DNA from: Liolophura sinensis
Taxonomy: Eukaryota > Mollusca > Polyplacophora > Chitonida > Chitonidae
Direction of reading: 5' to 3'
Length of the DNA: 64,000 nt
Assembly (NCBI RefSeq): GCF_032854445.1
Contig: NC_088296.1
Location: 1,986,001-2,050,000 of the forward strand
How positions within the stretch are numbered: position 1 is the stretch's first letter; each line of letters begins with the position of its first letter. Below are positions 11,413 to 23,060 of the stretch, in pieces. The position numbers were made by a program, and so were the translations under genes. Under the pieces are notes generated by a model. The model saw only the letters and a list, made by a program, of their open reading frames with translations. It was not told the DNA's origin and did not search any database.

Positions 11413-11955
11413 TTAGTTTTGTCCTCGGGGAATAGCCTTTGAGAAATATTTGGGTGTGAAATTGCCAATGTTACATCACTTATACAGTGATGTATCTTTT
11501 CCCCATCATGACAAGTGGTTCACACCGTGTTTTATTGATTAGATGATGTGGCTTTGTTACGTGAACCCTCTGGACAAAATATGAACAAATTTTACATGGA
11601 GTGAAGCACAAAAACGCCCAGAAGTACGCTATGATTAAAATTCCATTGCAATCAACAAATCAGTTTACTAGAGCTAGACAAATAAATCGCCCCCAAAGCA
11701 CATCTCCGCCATTCAAGTGGAACTCTGGAGGCTAAGCTCGAGTCTTCCGTAGAGGTGACTCCCGCAGAGGCATGAATCTTGTCAGCCGCTCCTATAAATA
11801 AGCATTATTTTACCATATCCATAAAAGAAAGTAAAACTCCAATCAGGAGACGCCGATCATCAAATTGCAGTCAAATGTGCAACTAAATCAGATTGTTCTC
11901 ACACAGGATTTTATAGTCAGACATGAATCCCATCGTATGTACTGAACGCCGCTCG

Positions 11956-11988
11956 GTCTCCATGGTGACGGTGCGCGAAGATGGCGGC
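11956..11988 (+). promoter_or_regulatory. X-box-like plus YY1-like composite site in R4
   Basis: GTCTCCATGGTGAC at 11956-11969 matches the X-box consensus RYYNYYATRRNRAC at 14 of 14 positions. AAGATGGCGGC at 11978-11988 is perfect. Spacing is 22 bp, identical to R1-R3. Confidence 0.4.
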
Positions 11989-13902
11989 AACAACTTGTGT
12001 CAAGACAAATGCGTGTCTTATATAACATTTGAGCGTGACGATGACGACAGCCTGGGAAATTTTCACTCCAGAGGTGGCGTCTGGAGTATGGTTATGGGAG
12101 TGCAGTGTCAGACGGAATGCCGATAATCTGTGATGTATCGAGGATTGATTTAGACAATTTTTGAGCTTGTATAAGACAGAACAAACGAAGGGTCACACGG
12201 AGCGAGCACATCATAGACGGTAGATACGCCGTGTTCTGGTTACTGCTGGGTGTACGCACGGGGTTAACGTCCCTTACTCGTTGTTTAACTTATGTGTTAC
12301 ATAGTAACGTCTGTCAGACTATTCTGTCACCAAAGTATTTACATGAAGAGTCAGAATACAAACCTGGCTCAGATTAATTCACAATAAACTGGACTTCACC
12401 GGTTTTTATGACCGTTTGCCAACAATGAAACTGGCATCGGTGCTCTGTTTGACCAAATATTACACGATCTTGTCTACTGTGTTTTGCATGATTTTTTCCT
12501 CCCCAGTTACTGTGTTTTATATTGGCATATGTGCTGTTGTTTTTTGTTTTTTTCTTTTTAGGATTAATGGTAAATTTAAAACAATCTGTGTTTTTCTTTT
12601 AAATCATCATCCAAAAAGTTTGGTGCAGTTGGAAGAAACCGTTGTACTGAAAGTCTTGGATTATACTCGCCGCTTGCGGGCCTCTTCACACTAGAGGGAT
12701 ACATTATATAATATAAGTACTAGCCCATATGGTAGCAAATTCAATTCACATGTGAGGTAGGTTAGTTGTATGACAGAAAAACAAAGTACTTAAGGATCTG
12801 AAAATGACTTCTTAGACTGGCCCTGGTGTAGATGCAGGCGCTAAGTTACTGACAATCTTCCCCAACATATGCGCACCATAGGCCTATTCGGGGAACACAT
12901 GTCGTCTTAAACTGAAATTAGGCAGCGCAAACCGCACACCAGTTGTTGTCACCAATGCCCAAGGTCCACCTGCCCTACGCTGGGTTTGAACCTGCATCTC
13001 AGTGTGATACAACAGGGGAATAGGTTAAGTAATTTGTTTTGCAGAAGCCGTGGTGATTTGCCCTGCACAACGATTCTGACTACGGTGGCATAAGTACTGA
13101 TGCCTTAAACACAGCTTTCTACATTATATGGACCTTTGTATAGAGAACTGGATTTGGCATGAAACTGGACACAACACCAATCACTATTATCTCTCATTAT
13201 TTGAATAAAAATAAAATTTACAATTTTTTTGGCAATAACCTTGGCACAAGGCCCTAAATTCTACCACTAGATCATTCTGAATCTCTGCACATTACTGTTT
13301 TTGTTAGGATCCGCACGCAATCGGTGATCAAACGTGTACATGAGCCTCCTACAGCGGACATCACACACATCTGATTACAACACAGAGACCATAATTTACA
13401 CAAAGTATTTGCCTTTCTTGCAGCAACTGCTGATAACATGTGTAATTTACCGATGCTGCGGTCACGACTAAGCGAACATTGGACAGTTAATAAAGGCGGT
13501 GACAGATGCATTGCCATTTGTTATAGTTTATCGTTCACAACGTTAAATTATTGCTCACCCACATGACTTGTAATTGTCATGTGTTCGTGTTTTAGCCTGC
13601 TCATTACAATTTGTGGTCAGTTCTTCGTCAGAACAAATGTTCAGATTAATTTGTGTTATTGCCATTGAACAGAACAGCCCTTTTTGTGTTATGACTTATC
13701 TAAAGTTCAGTAGGATGGTTAATGTTGGGTAGCAATCAACTACAGAGTTTATATGGCAAGAGTCACGCTCCACTGGATGCGCGTACAAATTCCGGAGTTA
13801 ACCTGTGCGTTTTCCTAAAGATGTTCTAAAAATGCCTTTAATCTAGGAGATAAATATCGGCAAGTTTGCCAGATATTTCATGCGCAAAACTCAAATCAAG
13901 GA

Positions 13903-14258
13903 GTGAGTGCTTGGGGTTTAACTTCGTACTCAACAATTTTTCAGTCATATGACGACGAAGGAATTATTAAGATGCATGTACGTGCAATGTGCCTCCTTGT
14001 TGCAGGACGGATTTCCACCGCTCTTTTATTTAGTGCTGCTTCACTGAGACGACTTACCGAAGGCAAGTAAGCAGCCCCGCCCGTGCCATTATACTGATAC
14101 GGGTCAACCAGTCGTTGCACTATCCCCTTCATGCTGAACGCCAAGCGAGGAAGTTAGAACTTCCTCCTTTAAAGTCTTAGGTGTGACTCGATCAAGGATT
14201 GATCCTGGATCTACCGGTCCCGAAGCGGACGCTCTATCAACTGTGCTATCCGGGCCGG
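13903..14258 (-). mobile_element. Full-length tRNA-derived SINE with 12-bp target-site duplication
   Basis: Read on the minus strand, the element begins at 14258 with CCGGCCCGGATAGCACAGTT. TAGCACAGTTG matches the tRNA A-box (TRGYNNANNNG) and GATCAATCC the B-box (GWTCNANNC). It ends with ATTGTTGAGTACGAAGTTAA and CCCCAAGCACTCACTC, a tail type I recall from molluscan SINEs. TCAAATCAAGGA occurs at 13891-13902 and again at 14259-14270, immediately flanking both ends: a perfect 12-bp target-site duplication, as expected of LINE-mediated insertion. The element is about 356 bp. The ORF at 13941-14144 lies wholly inside it and is not a gene. R3 has no SINE at the matching place (about 7650). Confidence 0.92.
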
Positions 14259-14270
14259 TCAAATCAAGGA
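14259..14270. repeat. Target-site duplication of the R4 SINE (right copy)
   Basis: TCAAATCAAGGA is identical to 13891-13902 on the other side of the SINE. Perfect identity suggests a fairly recent insertion. Confidence 0.85.
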
Positions 14271-14340
14271 TTTATTTGGTATAATAACTTCAGGGAAACA
14301 ATGCTAACCTTTCATTATATCTTATCTCTAAGCCAGCCAA

Positions 14341-15335
14341 TACGTTGCACTCCTGCTAACATTGCTGGGCTACATACAGTGCTAATCTTCATCCTTGCTG
14401 ATTGTGTTTTATCCCGGTGTTATGGATTGTTACATGTAGTGCTAAGCTTCATCCTTCCTGATCACGTTTCATCCCGGTGTTATGCATTGCAACATGTAGT
14501 GCTAAGCTTCATCCTTCCCGATTCTGTTTTATCCCGATGTTATGCATTGCCACATGTAGTGCTATGCTTCGTTCTTGCTGATTCTGTTTTATCTTGGTGT
14601 TATGCATTGCTACATGTAGTGCTAAGCTTCATCCTTGCTGATTCTGTTTTTTCCCGGTGTTATGCATTGCCACATGTAGTGCTATGCTTCGTCTTTGCTG
14701 ATTCTATTTTATTTTGGTGTTACACATTGCCACATGTTATGCTATGCTTCGTTCTTGCTGATTCTGTTTTATCTTGGTGTTATACATTGCTACATGTAGT
14801 GCTAATCTTCATCCTTGCTGATTCTGTTTTTTCCCGGTGTTATGCATTGCCACATGTAGTGCTATGCTTCATCCTTGCTGATTCTATTTTATTTTGGTGT
14901 TTCACACTGCCACATGTAGTGCTAAGCTTCATCCTTGCTGATTCTGTTTTATCCCGGTGTTATGCATTGCCACATGTAGTGCTATGCTTCGTCCTTGCTG
15001 ATTCTATTTTACTTTGGTGTTATACATTGCCACTTGTAGTGCTATGCTTCGTCCTTCCCGATTCTGTTTTATCCCGGTGTTATGCATTGTTACATGTAGT
15101 GCTAAGCTTCATCCTTGCTGATTCTGTTTTATCTAATTGTTATGCAATGCCGCATGTAATGCTAATCTTCATCCTTGCTGATTCTGTTTTATTTTGGTGT
15201 TATACATTGCCTCATGTAGTGCTAAGCTTCATCCTTGCTGATTCTGTTTTATCCAATTGTTATGCAGTGCCACATGTTTTGCTAAGGTACATCCTTGCTG
15301 ATTCTGTTTGATCCAGTTGTTATACAGTGCCACAT
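14341..15335. repeat. Minisatellite, 60-bp period, about 16.5 copies
   Basis: The monomer GATTCTGTTTTATCCCGGTG...TTATGCATTGCCACATGTAG...TGCTAAGCTTCATCCTTGCT repeats exactly every 60 bases, with point variants but almost no indels. Only one of the three plus frames of the monomer lacks a stop (the others meet TAG or TGA), and that frame stays open across the array as part of a 370-codon ORF at 14199-15311. It encodes a hydrophobic 20-residue repeat of the type VVLSFILADSVLSRCYALPH. The ORF starts inside the SINE head and most differences between copies change the amino acid, so coding is unlikely. The last copies near 15240-15330 are the most diverged, as is usual at an array edge. Confidence 0.95.
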
Positions 15336-15539
15336 TGTACGTATCGCTGGTTTGAGGCATTGGTTGTCTTATGCGTTGCCAGTGTTGTGTAGGTCGTAAG
15401 TTGCATAGCGTAGTGCAAAATCAACTCAGTTGTTAAATATTTTAATGTTATTTTTTGTTGAATAAAACACAGTGTTTTGGGTAATTTGACACATTGCAGC
15501 TAACATCGCTGCATTTTTTGCCTGATTCAGCATAAGCCG

Positions 15540-15740
15540 TGGTAATTGAGCAATTTGTTAGTACATGTATTTAAGCATTTATAAGAACAAAACCCTGACC
15601 GAGGTAAATTGACAAGTGGCCTTAATTTAGCGGTTACGTGTTATCATTACCAACTATCGTACTGTTGTCTCTGCTCTGGTTTTACTCTCTATGCTGTGCG
15701 TCTTACATTATATTAAATACGCTATTCCAGTACTAACACC
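15540..15740 (-). repeat. Dispersed element E, copy 1
   Basis: On the plus strand it reads GACCGAGGTAAATTGACAAG near 15596, then GCGGTTACGTGTTATCATTA, then GCTCTGGTTTTACTCTCTAT near 15672. The reverse complement matches the E core seen at 19205, 37540, 56280 and 60810 (order: AAAACCAGAGCAGC, GTGATAGCTGGCAAATGGTC, GTAACCGGTGAAATACGGCC, TTTACCTCAGTTAGGGTTTT). I see no tRNA boxes and no terminal inverted repeats. Confidence 0.7.
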
Positions 15741-18700
15741 ACACACTGGAGTCAGCACCGTATTAAGCTGTGTCTTTTGTCATCCTACGAGAGTACCAAT
15801 TTTATTACTCGCCATGGCACGTCAGACGACCGCCGTGTAGTTGATTTATTATGATTGCATGCAAGGAAAGTTGACACTCATTGTTCCATTGTTGGGCATT
15901 GAACCCAAAGATGCTCCTCCGATTTCACCCAAAGCAATGAACCTTGTGGAAACGGCGGATGTGAATACATGGACGTAACAACTGTCGTTCTTTTTACTTG
16001 GATGCCTTACAAGCATGGAAATGAACTGTCTCAAGGCAAATATTTGACTAGCAGATGAAGCCTTGAAGGTGGAATGAAATAATAGCGTGGTCTCTTCTCA
16101 GCAAAGTGAAAAGTTTTAGACTAATATTTGTGTGGTTTTGCGATCCAGATGAGCCGCACTTTTCAAAGGGGATATTCTTCCTGCAAAACTGTGTTATGAC
16201 AGCCGAGTAACAACGTTTCTGACAGTTTCTTTCTAAAAATTGAAATTTTTCGCCAACTTTGTTGAAGGCGTCTAATTACTCCTTCTGTAACCTGTCTAAA
16301 GAGAAATGCAAGCCATCAAATGGAATGGCGGTTGTGAATAAAAAAAAAATTCAAAAAACGTGCGCGGCGTGGCTGTGATAGTCACGTCCACTGCAGGAAA
16401 TTTCTCCAAAATGTGTATTTTAATCTGTCTAGTAATAATCAATTTTCACTGATAGCGGCGCTTCAGCGACACATATCTCTTGAAGATTCCACCGTAGTCT
16501 TGCTACACAATGTTTGTGTTTGTTCAACTGTTGGTGGGCCTTTAGCAGCCTCTGCGAAAAATCTGAGGTGATGGTTAACACACACGTCTTGTGAATTGAT
16601 CCCGAGAGCCTTACAGCGTCGCCGGTTATCCTTTGTAGTTGCTTTTTCTTTGGCATTATGGATGAAATGTAGAGAAAGTAAATCCGTGCCCAGCACTGCA
16701 ACAGTTGTGAGGACTGAGTTAGAGGTCGTACATTTTTGACGTCAGCTTCTGTCAATGAATTGTGGTTAAACCTGACTTCCCTCAGCCTAGGACGAACTGC
16801 TAAACGACTTCGGTTTCAGCGCCCGTTCAAGTTTAGTGCTCACAATTTGCAGTTTAGAACAACTTTGACCTTCGATGTACACGTGATATTTAAACCAATG
16901 TTTATGGCGAGCATAAGCTATGTCACATGCCATGTTTGTGACTCAGCACACAGGCTATGTTGACACCGTAGACAGTCGGAATTAAAATTTAACGCTAAAC
17001 AAACGGAAAGACAAACATACAATAGATATAAACCGCGCAAAATGAAGTATATCTGGTAGCCAGCTAAGACCAGCTTACGACAAGATATCCTTTCAAATGC
17101 CCACAATTGTCTTGAGTATTCAAAGCTAAGCTAGGAAAAAAAACCACTATGAACTAGAGATATAGACCAAACTTGATTGCAACTGTTGACAGAGAAAATA
17201 ACGATCATCAACTTCACTGTTAAATAGTTTAGCGCATTGGTTGTTTCTCGCGGTGCTATTTGTCGTCTGGTTTTTTTTCATCTGTCCACCAGCGACCGGT
17301 CGGTATTGTCGGTAAATCCCTCTGTAACGCGTCTAGACAAATACATGACAACTCCAACCAGTGGACAAACGCCAAAACTAAGCCACCTTTTAAAACAGCT
17401 TCCGCGTGATCTGTGACTTAGGCTGTCACCCATGACATTGTACAGACAAGAGCAGCCAGAGCATATTGGCTATTTGGTAGCATATAATCGCTGAAGTTCT
17501 GTCTTTATCAACGGGATCGTCTTTTACCTTTTTTCGTCGGCTTCAGTGATAGAAAGAAAGAATGGCTTCAGTGATAGAAAGAATAATGGCGACAAGAGCG
17601 CAGTAAATTGTTGCCAAGTCGTCCATCGTGAGACGCCCCGTCCACAGTTGATGGATGACAAAGCATGAAAGGAAAACAGACGCCAATATCTTGTCAGGAT
17701 AGCCATCCATTTTCCCCAAGACAACGTGTAGGGAAATAAATTGGTAAACACAGTTTTGAAATAATTTTGATAAACGTGGTGCCATGGAGAATTCTGCAGG
17801 AGAAAAGTATCCTTGTGAGAAACTGATGCCGGCGTTCATCACTGATACAAGGAATCATGTGGAGAGAGCAGATGTCTATAGCTACATCTTAAACAATGAT
17901 GGATGTAAAATGCAAACTGAAACCTCTAACAGTATATTGTGCAGAGATATGGTCTTTAAAAAAAACAAGGCTATAAATTAAAACTCAGAATGTCATGAAT
18001 ATTGGACTAGTTAATATATTTTCTCCTGGCGCAAAAATTCTACAATCTACAAAATCCATGTAAAAACTTGCAAGTATTGCAAACACAATCACTATCCTTG
18101 CAATATGCGTCTTAACTGAAATGTAAGACATCTTTAACAGAATACCAAACGCAATTTGGTAAAATCACCTTGCATTTCAGTAAAAGGACTGCATAATGTT
18201 ATACTGATTGTATAAGTAAGACAATGTAAACTACTCCCAAAGATTATTCTCTTCTTTGTTTTTATTCATTTTTCCTAAATAATTTAATTCAGTTTTTGCG
18301 GATACTGTGTAAAACTTTGATTACGAATATTTTGGCATAGATTTCACTGGCCAGTCTCATGAGTTTAGCTTTAACTGAAAAAAAACCGGGTGACTTGGTC
18401 GCATCGAGCCAACACTTTCGCCGTCTGAGCCAGTAAGGCCCCGTAAAAGAGAAAGAAAAGCCGTTCGAGGAATCGACGTCTTACTATCTGACATTTTGGT
18501 TTATTTGCGGATCGCCAAAGATCTTGATATTAACCGCTGCGGGAAAGCTGGCAAAGAGAGTAGAGGTCAACTGACCCTCCACGACTCCACCGAAGAGCTG
18601 AAGAAAACAGCTCAGCTCAATGCAATTAAGATTAACCAAACAGTGAACAAGAAATTGAATTAGGGGCTGGATCGACTCGGATAATTTCTCCCCTTTCCCG

Positions 18701-19200
18701 TGTAGAATCCACATCAAAGTTAATCCCAGCAATCCGAGTCAGACAATTGATTTTTTTTGGCATGGAATTGTTTCCTGTACCGAGTTTTATCACTCGAGCC
18801 ATCTACATATCATAGAAGCGGGTGGTTATAAAGCCGGAGCAAACAAAACTAGAATGTCTGATTTGACGGATAACGTCTGGTTGCTGGTCTGCACGTGACA
18901 CAGAAAAGGCTTGCCGAATTAGCTGTATTTGTATAGCCATAGAAATTTTGAGGAAGACAGGCCCGACGCTGCGAAAGTTTTTACAGTGGGAGAATTAAGC
19001 AACCCATTTCACTGTCTACACTTAAAGGATAATCGAGCCGATAGAATCCATCTTTATCACCGAATGCTCTGTCCCTAACACAAGCCATTTGGCAACCATC
19101 GCATCTTTAAACTGATTCACTGTTCCGTTTAAAGCAAAAAATAAAATGTTCAATGTTTGGTGGCACACCCTGACGCAGACACACATAACGAACAAAAAAC
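15741..19200. other. No gene recognised
   Basis: AT-rich, apparently single-copy DNA with only short unrelated ORFs (largest 108 codons at 16429-16755 on minus, with no recognisable motif and overlapping another in a different frame). A direct duplication of GGCTTCAGTGATAGAAAGAA occurs near 17539 and 17564. Nothing else is supported. Confidence 0.5.
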
Positions 19201-19204
19201 AAGG

Positions 19205-19400
19205 AGACCACAATATAAAAGAATACAGCACAGAGAGTTAAACTACAGCAGTGGTGACTGCGTGATAGCTGGCAAATGGTCACAAGTAACCGGTGAAATA
19301 CGGCCTCTTGTTAATTTACGACAGTCAGCGTTTTATTCTAACTGTTCATGTAAATGCTTCAACAGTAGATGTAGTCAAAAAAATACAGTCATGTTAATTG
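19205..19400 (+). repeat. Dispersed element E, copy 2
   Basis: Contains GTGATAGCTGGCAAATGGTC near 19262, AAGTAACCGGTGAAATACGG near 19284, CCTCTTGTTAATTTACG and GTTTTATTCTAACTGTTCAT near 19330. The core is very close to copies at 56280 and 60810. Confidence 0.8.
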
Positions 19401-19739
19401 CCATTTTATCTCCAGCAGAAGTGGGCGAAGAACAACATCTCTTCCATTTTGCTGACTGCTGTATGTAGATTATGTATTACATACATAGTCCCACAGATGA
19501 TTTACAATGCCATTTCTCCTGCAAAGCAGGAATGTAACATGAGTTGTCTCCAAGTTTTTAGCAATTAGAATTATATACATGTTTCGTGACCTCTGTATAT
19601 TTTGAACAGCCTTAAAATAATTCACTCAAAAATCTTTACTATCGGCTAAAATTTTGTAGCTGGGCGTAGTCTGAGACTTTTTTTAAACGTCTTTCTTTGC
19701 TTGTGGCATTGGTGAATAATTTATATATTGAAATGTCCT

Positions 19740-19860
19740 ATTATTAACCAGGAAGACTTCTGTTATTGATGTTTGCAATATGAAAGCATTTATACATGCA
19801 CAACCCTTAGCTGTGTTTATAAGCAAGGATGTGACCTTCTAAAAAAACCGAACCCTTTCA
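19740..19860 (-). repeat. Partial E-associated segment, duplicated at 20170-20300
   Basis: GAAGACTTCTGTTATTGATG and TTAGCTGTGTTTATAAGC match 20190-20270 nearly base for base. At 20 kb this segment continues directly into an E copy, so it is probably the distal part of a longer version of E. Confidence 0.65.
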
Positions 19861-19885
19861 CGTGTATTTATTATTGTGTGTGTGG

Positions 19886-19906
19886 GGGGGGGGGGGGGTG
19901 GGGGGG
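19886..19906. repeat. Poly-G tract after a TG run
   Basis: TGTGTGTG is followed by a G homopolymer interrupted by a single T. Simple-sequence tract; length is likely unstable in sequencing. Confidence 0.8.
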
Positions 19907-20169
19907 CGAAAGTTATGCCGAATAACTATTCAGTTACTCTGTTGAATTGTGTTTTGTGAAATAACGGGCCGCCATCGATTTACTTTACCCAAACGAACAG
20001 TGGTTTTGCATTATTTATACCATCCGTGTATGGCTTTGTCAACAACCAGGCATGGGAGCATCCATGCCAGCTCGCGAGTAATCGCCAAGACAAGATATTT
20101 GATCCCAGAAGGAAGAGTTATTCATCGTTGTTGCCTTGACAGCTGTTTAGTGTGAAAAATACTTTGAAC

Positions 20170-20665
20170 ATTCCTAGTACTGATAAGGAAGACTTTCTCT
20201 TATTGATGTTTGCAATATTAAGCATTCATACATGCACATCCGTTAGCTGTGTTTATAAGCTAGGATGCAACCTTCTAACAAAACCAAACCCTACATATTA
20301 GAATAGACCTCTGACTGAGGTAAACTGACAAGAGGACATATTTTAGTGGTTATGTGTGACCGTTTGCCAGCTATAACAACGTTGCCAATGCTCAGGTTTT
20401 ACTCGCTATGTTGTAGCCGTATTTCACTTGTTATGTGTGACCGTTTCCAGCTATCACAACGTCGCCAATGCTCTGGTCTCACTCGCTATGTTGTAGCCGT
20501 ATTTCACCTGTTATGTGTGACCGTTTCCAGCTATCACAACGTCGCCAATGCTCTGGTGTCACTCGCTATGTTGTAGCCGTATTTCACCAGAAATGTGTGA
20601 CCGTTTGCCAGCTATCACAACGTCGCCAATGGTCTGGTCTTACTTTCTGTGCTCTTGGATAAAGG
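20170..20665 (-). repeat. Element E copy 3, internally expanded to an 80-bp minisatellite
   Basis: After GACTGAGGTAAACTGACAAG near 20312 the core ACCGTTTCCAGCTATCACAA...CGTCGCCAATGCTCTGGT...CGCTATGTTGTAGCCGTATT repeats at 80-81 bp spacing (CGTTTGCCAG 20361, CCGTTTCCAG 20441, 20521, then 20600), about four copies at 20344-20652. The monomer is the reverse complement of the E core, with the GGTGAAATACGG end joined head-to-tail to the start. Overlapping plus-strand ORFs here arise from the repeat. Confidence 0.85.
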
Positions 20666-21649
20666 ATCGGGAATGTACGACAAGGTCAATTCCCAAAACG
20701 ACATTCAACACAAACTGGGAAAGTAATTATAGAGAATATACCGAACGAAATTATGATGAAATCATGCAAAGAGACGCAGTAAGCAATTGCCAGTGATGTT
20801 TTATGGATATAAGTTATGTTTTGGGCGAATAGCTGAAATCATTATTTACATCTTATTTTTTGCTAAGTACATAAGTTGTTCATAATCAAAATATTTATCT
20901 CATTTAGGCTTTGGTTGTAACTGTACATATATCTGGCATGGCCATATAAAGACAAACGTGTAGTAATGCAATATATACATATGCATACAAAACAATGGGC
21001 TTAGTGTTGGTTGGCTGTTTTTTTATGGGTACAAAAAGATATCTTCCGATTCTGTAATACATTTCCTTCAACTCTGTTATCATGAATGGACAATGTACAT
21101 GTGTAGCTGTTAAATCCCACACTGATATATTAGCTCAGCCAACCAATGGTCCAGGTGACCATGTAACTATTCTGATGTGTTATTTTTCTCACATTTCGAG
21201 CATCACATTGAACTATTCTTTTACTCATTGCCTCGAATACATTTATTTTGTTTTAATCTTCAGAATGACGCCCCACATGAAGCTGATAGCAGGTACAACT
21301 GGTAAAAACACATTCCATGTGGAAAGCTATTTCCTTCAAATTCCGCCGTGTTTTCTTTTGTCCAATCAACTTAGTGCTTAATCGTAAAAACGCTGCATGC
21401 TTCCTTTGAAAGTTCAAAACAAAATCAGCAGGGTTTCTGTCAGTAACTCCTCTTGCTGTATTATTCTCATTAATATTTTATTGTTTCTATCCTGTATTTT
21501 TCTGAACATGTAAGAAAAAAGGAAGTCAAACATGGAGTAAGTGTCCTGCTGAGCCCTTGTGTCATAAGGCACTCTGTACATAAACACCTTGTAACAAGCA
21601 CAAAGGCATTACTAGTGTGTTGGGTTCCATAAACGCAAACGTATACAAT

Positions 21650-21915
21650 ATAAACGACATACAGCACAGACAACCAAGGACGATAATGTGGTCAGGGGAA
21701 ATGGTAACACGTAACGGAGTGAAATTTGGCCTCTTAACAGTTTACCTCAGTTAGGGTTTTATTATAAATGGTTATTATAAATGGTGAAACATTAGCAAAT
21801 GATGCTACTTCTACACGTTTAGGTACACAAAATGCAGTGATGCTTCCTTGTGAGGTCACATGCCTAGCATTCTCAAGATCGTACGATGTCATCACATTTA
21901 ATAAAGAACAATACT
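21650..21915 (+). repeat. Dispersed element E, copy 4
   Basis: Runs from ACATACAGCACAGACAACCA through AATGGTAACACGTAACGGAG and TTTACCTCAGTTAGGGTTTT near 21743, to GATGTCATCACATTTAATAA near 21887. The same 3' end (TCATCACATTTAATAAA) terminates the copy at 60810, which suggests this is the true 3' boundary. Confidence 0.75.
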
Positions 21916-22094
21916 AATGTAAAGGCACAAGCCGCGGTTTTTTTTTTGTATTAACATTCTTTTGCTCAAGTTGGAAATCGTACATCAAATAATATTTATA
22001 TATGTCTTTAAAGGTGCATAAGTTGTAAATTTTCAGCTATAACGTCCAAGCTTCTCATGATTGTAGAGTGGAGATAAGCCGGAACATACTTATC

Positions 22095-22190
22095 CACGGA
22101 AAATACTCATGCACAGAAAATACTGATGCACAGAAAATACTCATGCACAGAAAATACTCATCCATACAAAATAATTATACACGCAAAATT
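22095..22190. repeat. Short tandem repeat, 17-bp period, about 5 copies
   Basis: CACAGAAAATACTCATG and variants start at 22095, 22112, 22129, 22146 and 22163; the last copies are degraded. Confidence 0.85.
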
Positions 22191-22689
22191 GCCCTAGTTA
22201 ACCAAATTGTATCGATTGTCTAAAACTAATAACGATGCAAAGCTAAATGTAAGTTAACATTAATCAGTCAGGAGATCGATAAATAAATGACGTTGGCTGG
22301 AAAGGTACTTGTGTATAAGAGCCAATAGATCTAGCCAGATGGTTTATTGGTGTTTATTTCTTCCTGATCCAACGTGTAAATTTGATCAGCAATTAATCCC
22401 ATCGTAATCGGCTTTCCCCTTAATTGATTCTAATTTGCCCAATTATTTCATTTAGAGTCGATATCATCCCTATATCACCATCGCATGTTGGCAAAGTCTG
22501 TTGTGATGGTTTTGATTTGTTCTGCGCTGAGAGAAGTTAATCAGATGTTACTAGTTACAATACTGAACGCAGGGCTGATCCTACAAGACTTGCGCTGCAC
22601 CGTATATTGTATGTTGGAGGGCTGTAAATTTTGATCTTCATCCGATAGGTTTGTGTGGTTTGAAAGAGTACCCAATAGTGAATAACAGG

Positions 22690-23060
22690 AGACTTACAGC
22701 GTGCAGAGTAAAACCAGAGCAGCGGCGACGTTATGGTATACGTACAGCATGGAGAGTAAAACCAGAGCAGCAGCGACATTATGATATACGTACAGCATGG
22801 AGAGTAAAACCAGAGCAGCAGCGACATTATGGTATACGTACAGCATGGAGAGTAAAACCAGAGCAGCAGCGACATTATGATATACATACAGCATGGAGAG
22901 TTAAACTAGAGAAGCGGCGACAGTTTGATAGACCTACAGCATGGGGAGTAAATCCAGAGCAGCGGTCCCACTCCATTGACCGCACTACAACGACAGTGTA
23001 ATAACTGGTCGCGTGTAACAGATGTAATACCACGGCTTGTCTATTTACCTTTGCAACACT
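22690..23060 (+). repeat. Element E copy 5, 5' part expanded to a 48-bp minisatellite
   Basis: AGCATGGAGAGTAAAACCAG recurs at 22746, 22794, 22842 and onward at 48 bp, about six copies at 22690-22985, the last ones diverged. The rest of E follows once (TAATAACTGGTCGCGTGTAA, then GGCTTGTCTATTTACCT, near 22999-23050). The repeated part is the 5' section of E, including AAAACCAGAGCAGC. ORFs on both strands (116 codons plus, 110 minus) are products of the period. Confidence 0.85.

Larger units (their letters stand above)
5561..11555 (+). repeat. Macro-repeat unit R3, enlarged by two minisatellites
   Basis: The head is partly lost; homology is clear from about 5640 (GGAGCATTATTTCTACC) through the RFX/YY1 pair at 5791-5823. 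The stretch 6050-7600 is collinear with 12220-13830 in R4: for example GATTATACTCGCC near 6486 and 12660, and TAATAAAGGCGGTGACAGAT near 7293 and 13488. The parts near 6650-6850 and 12830-13010 contain a degenerate tRNA B-box-like GGGTTTCAACC or GGGTTTGAACC and may be an old SINE inherited by both units. Without the 84-bp and 45-bp arrays the unit would be about 2.8-3 kb, close to R1 and R2. The 3' part 10800-11060 matches R1 at 2040-2300. Confidence 0.7.
11556..15345 (+). repeat. Macro-repeat unit R4 (last of the array)
   Basis: Starts GTGAACCCTCTGGACAAAAT, matching the head of R1. AGATTGTTCTC near 11890 and the RFX/YY1 pair at 11956-11988 follow. The stretch 12220-13830 is collinear with 6050-7600 of R3. 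The unit then carries a SINE (13903-14258) and the 60-bp array. I do not find the 3' portion seen in R1-R3 (the part around 2040-2300), so the array seems to end inside or just after the 60-bp repeats near 15.35 kb. Confidence 0.65.

Noticed and set aside
14190-14260. Intact tRNA gene
   Set aside because: A- and B-boxes are present, but the sequence continues into a SINE body with tail and target-site duplications, and cloverleaf pairing is not preserved.
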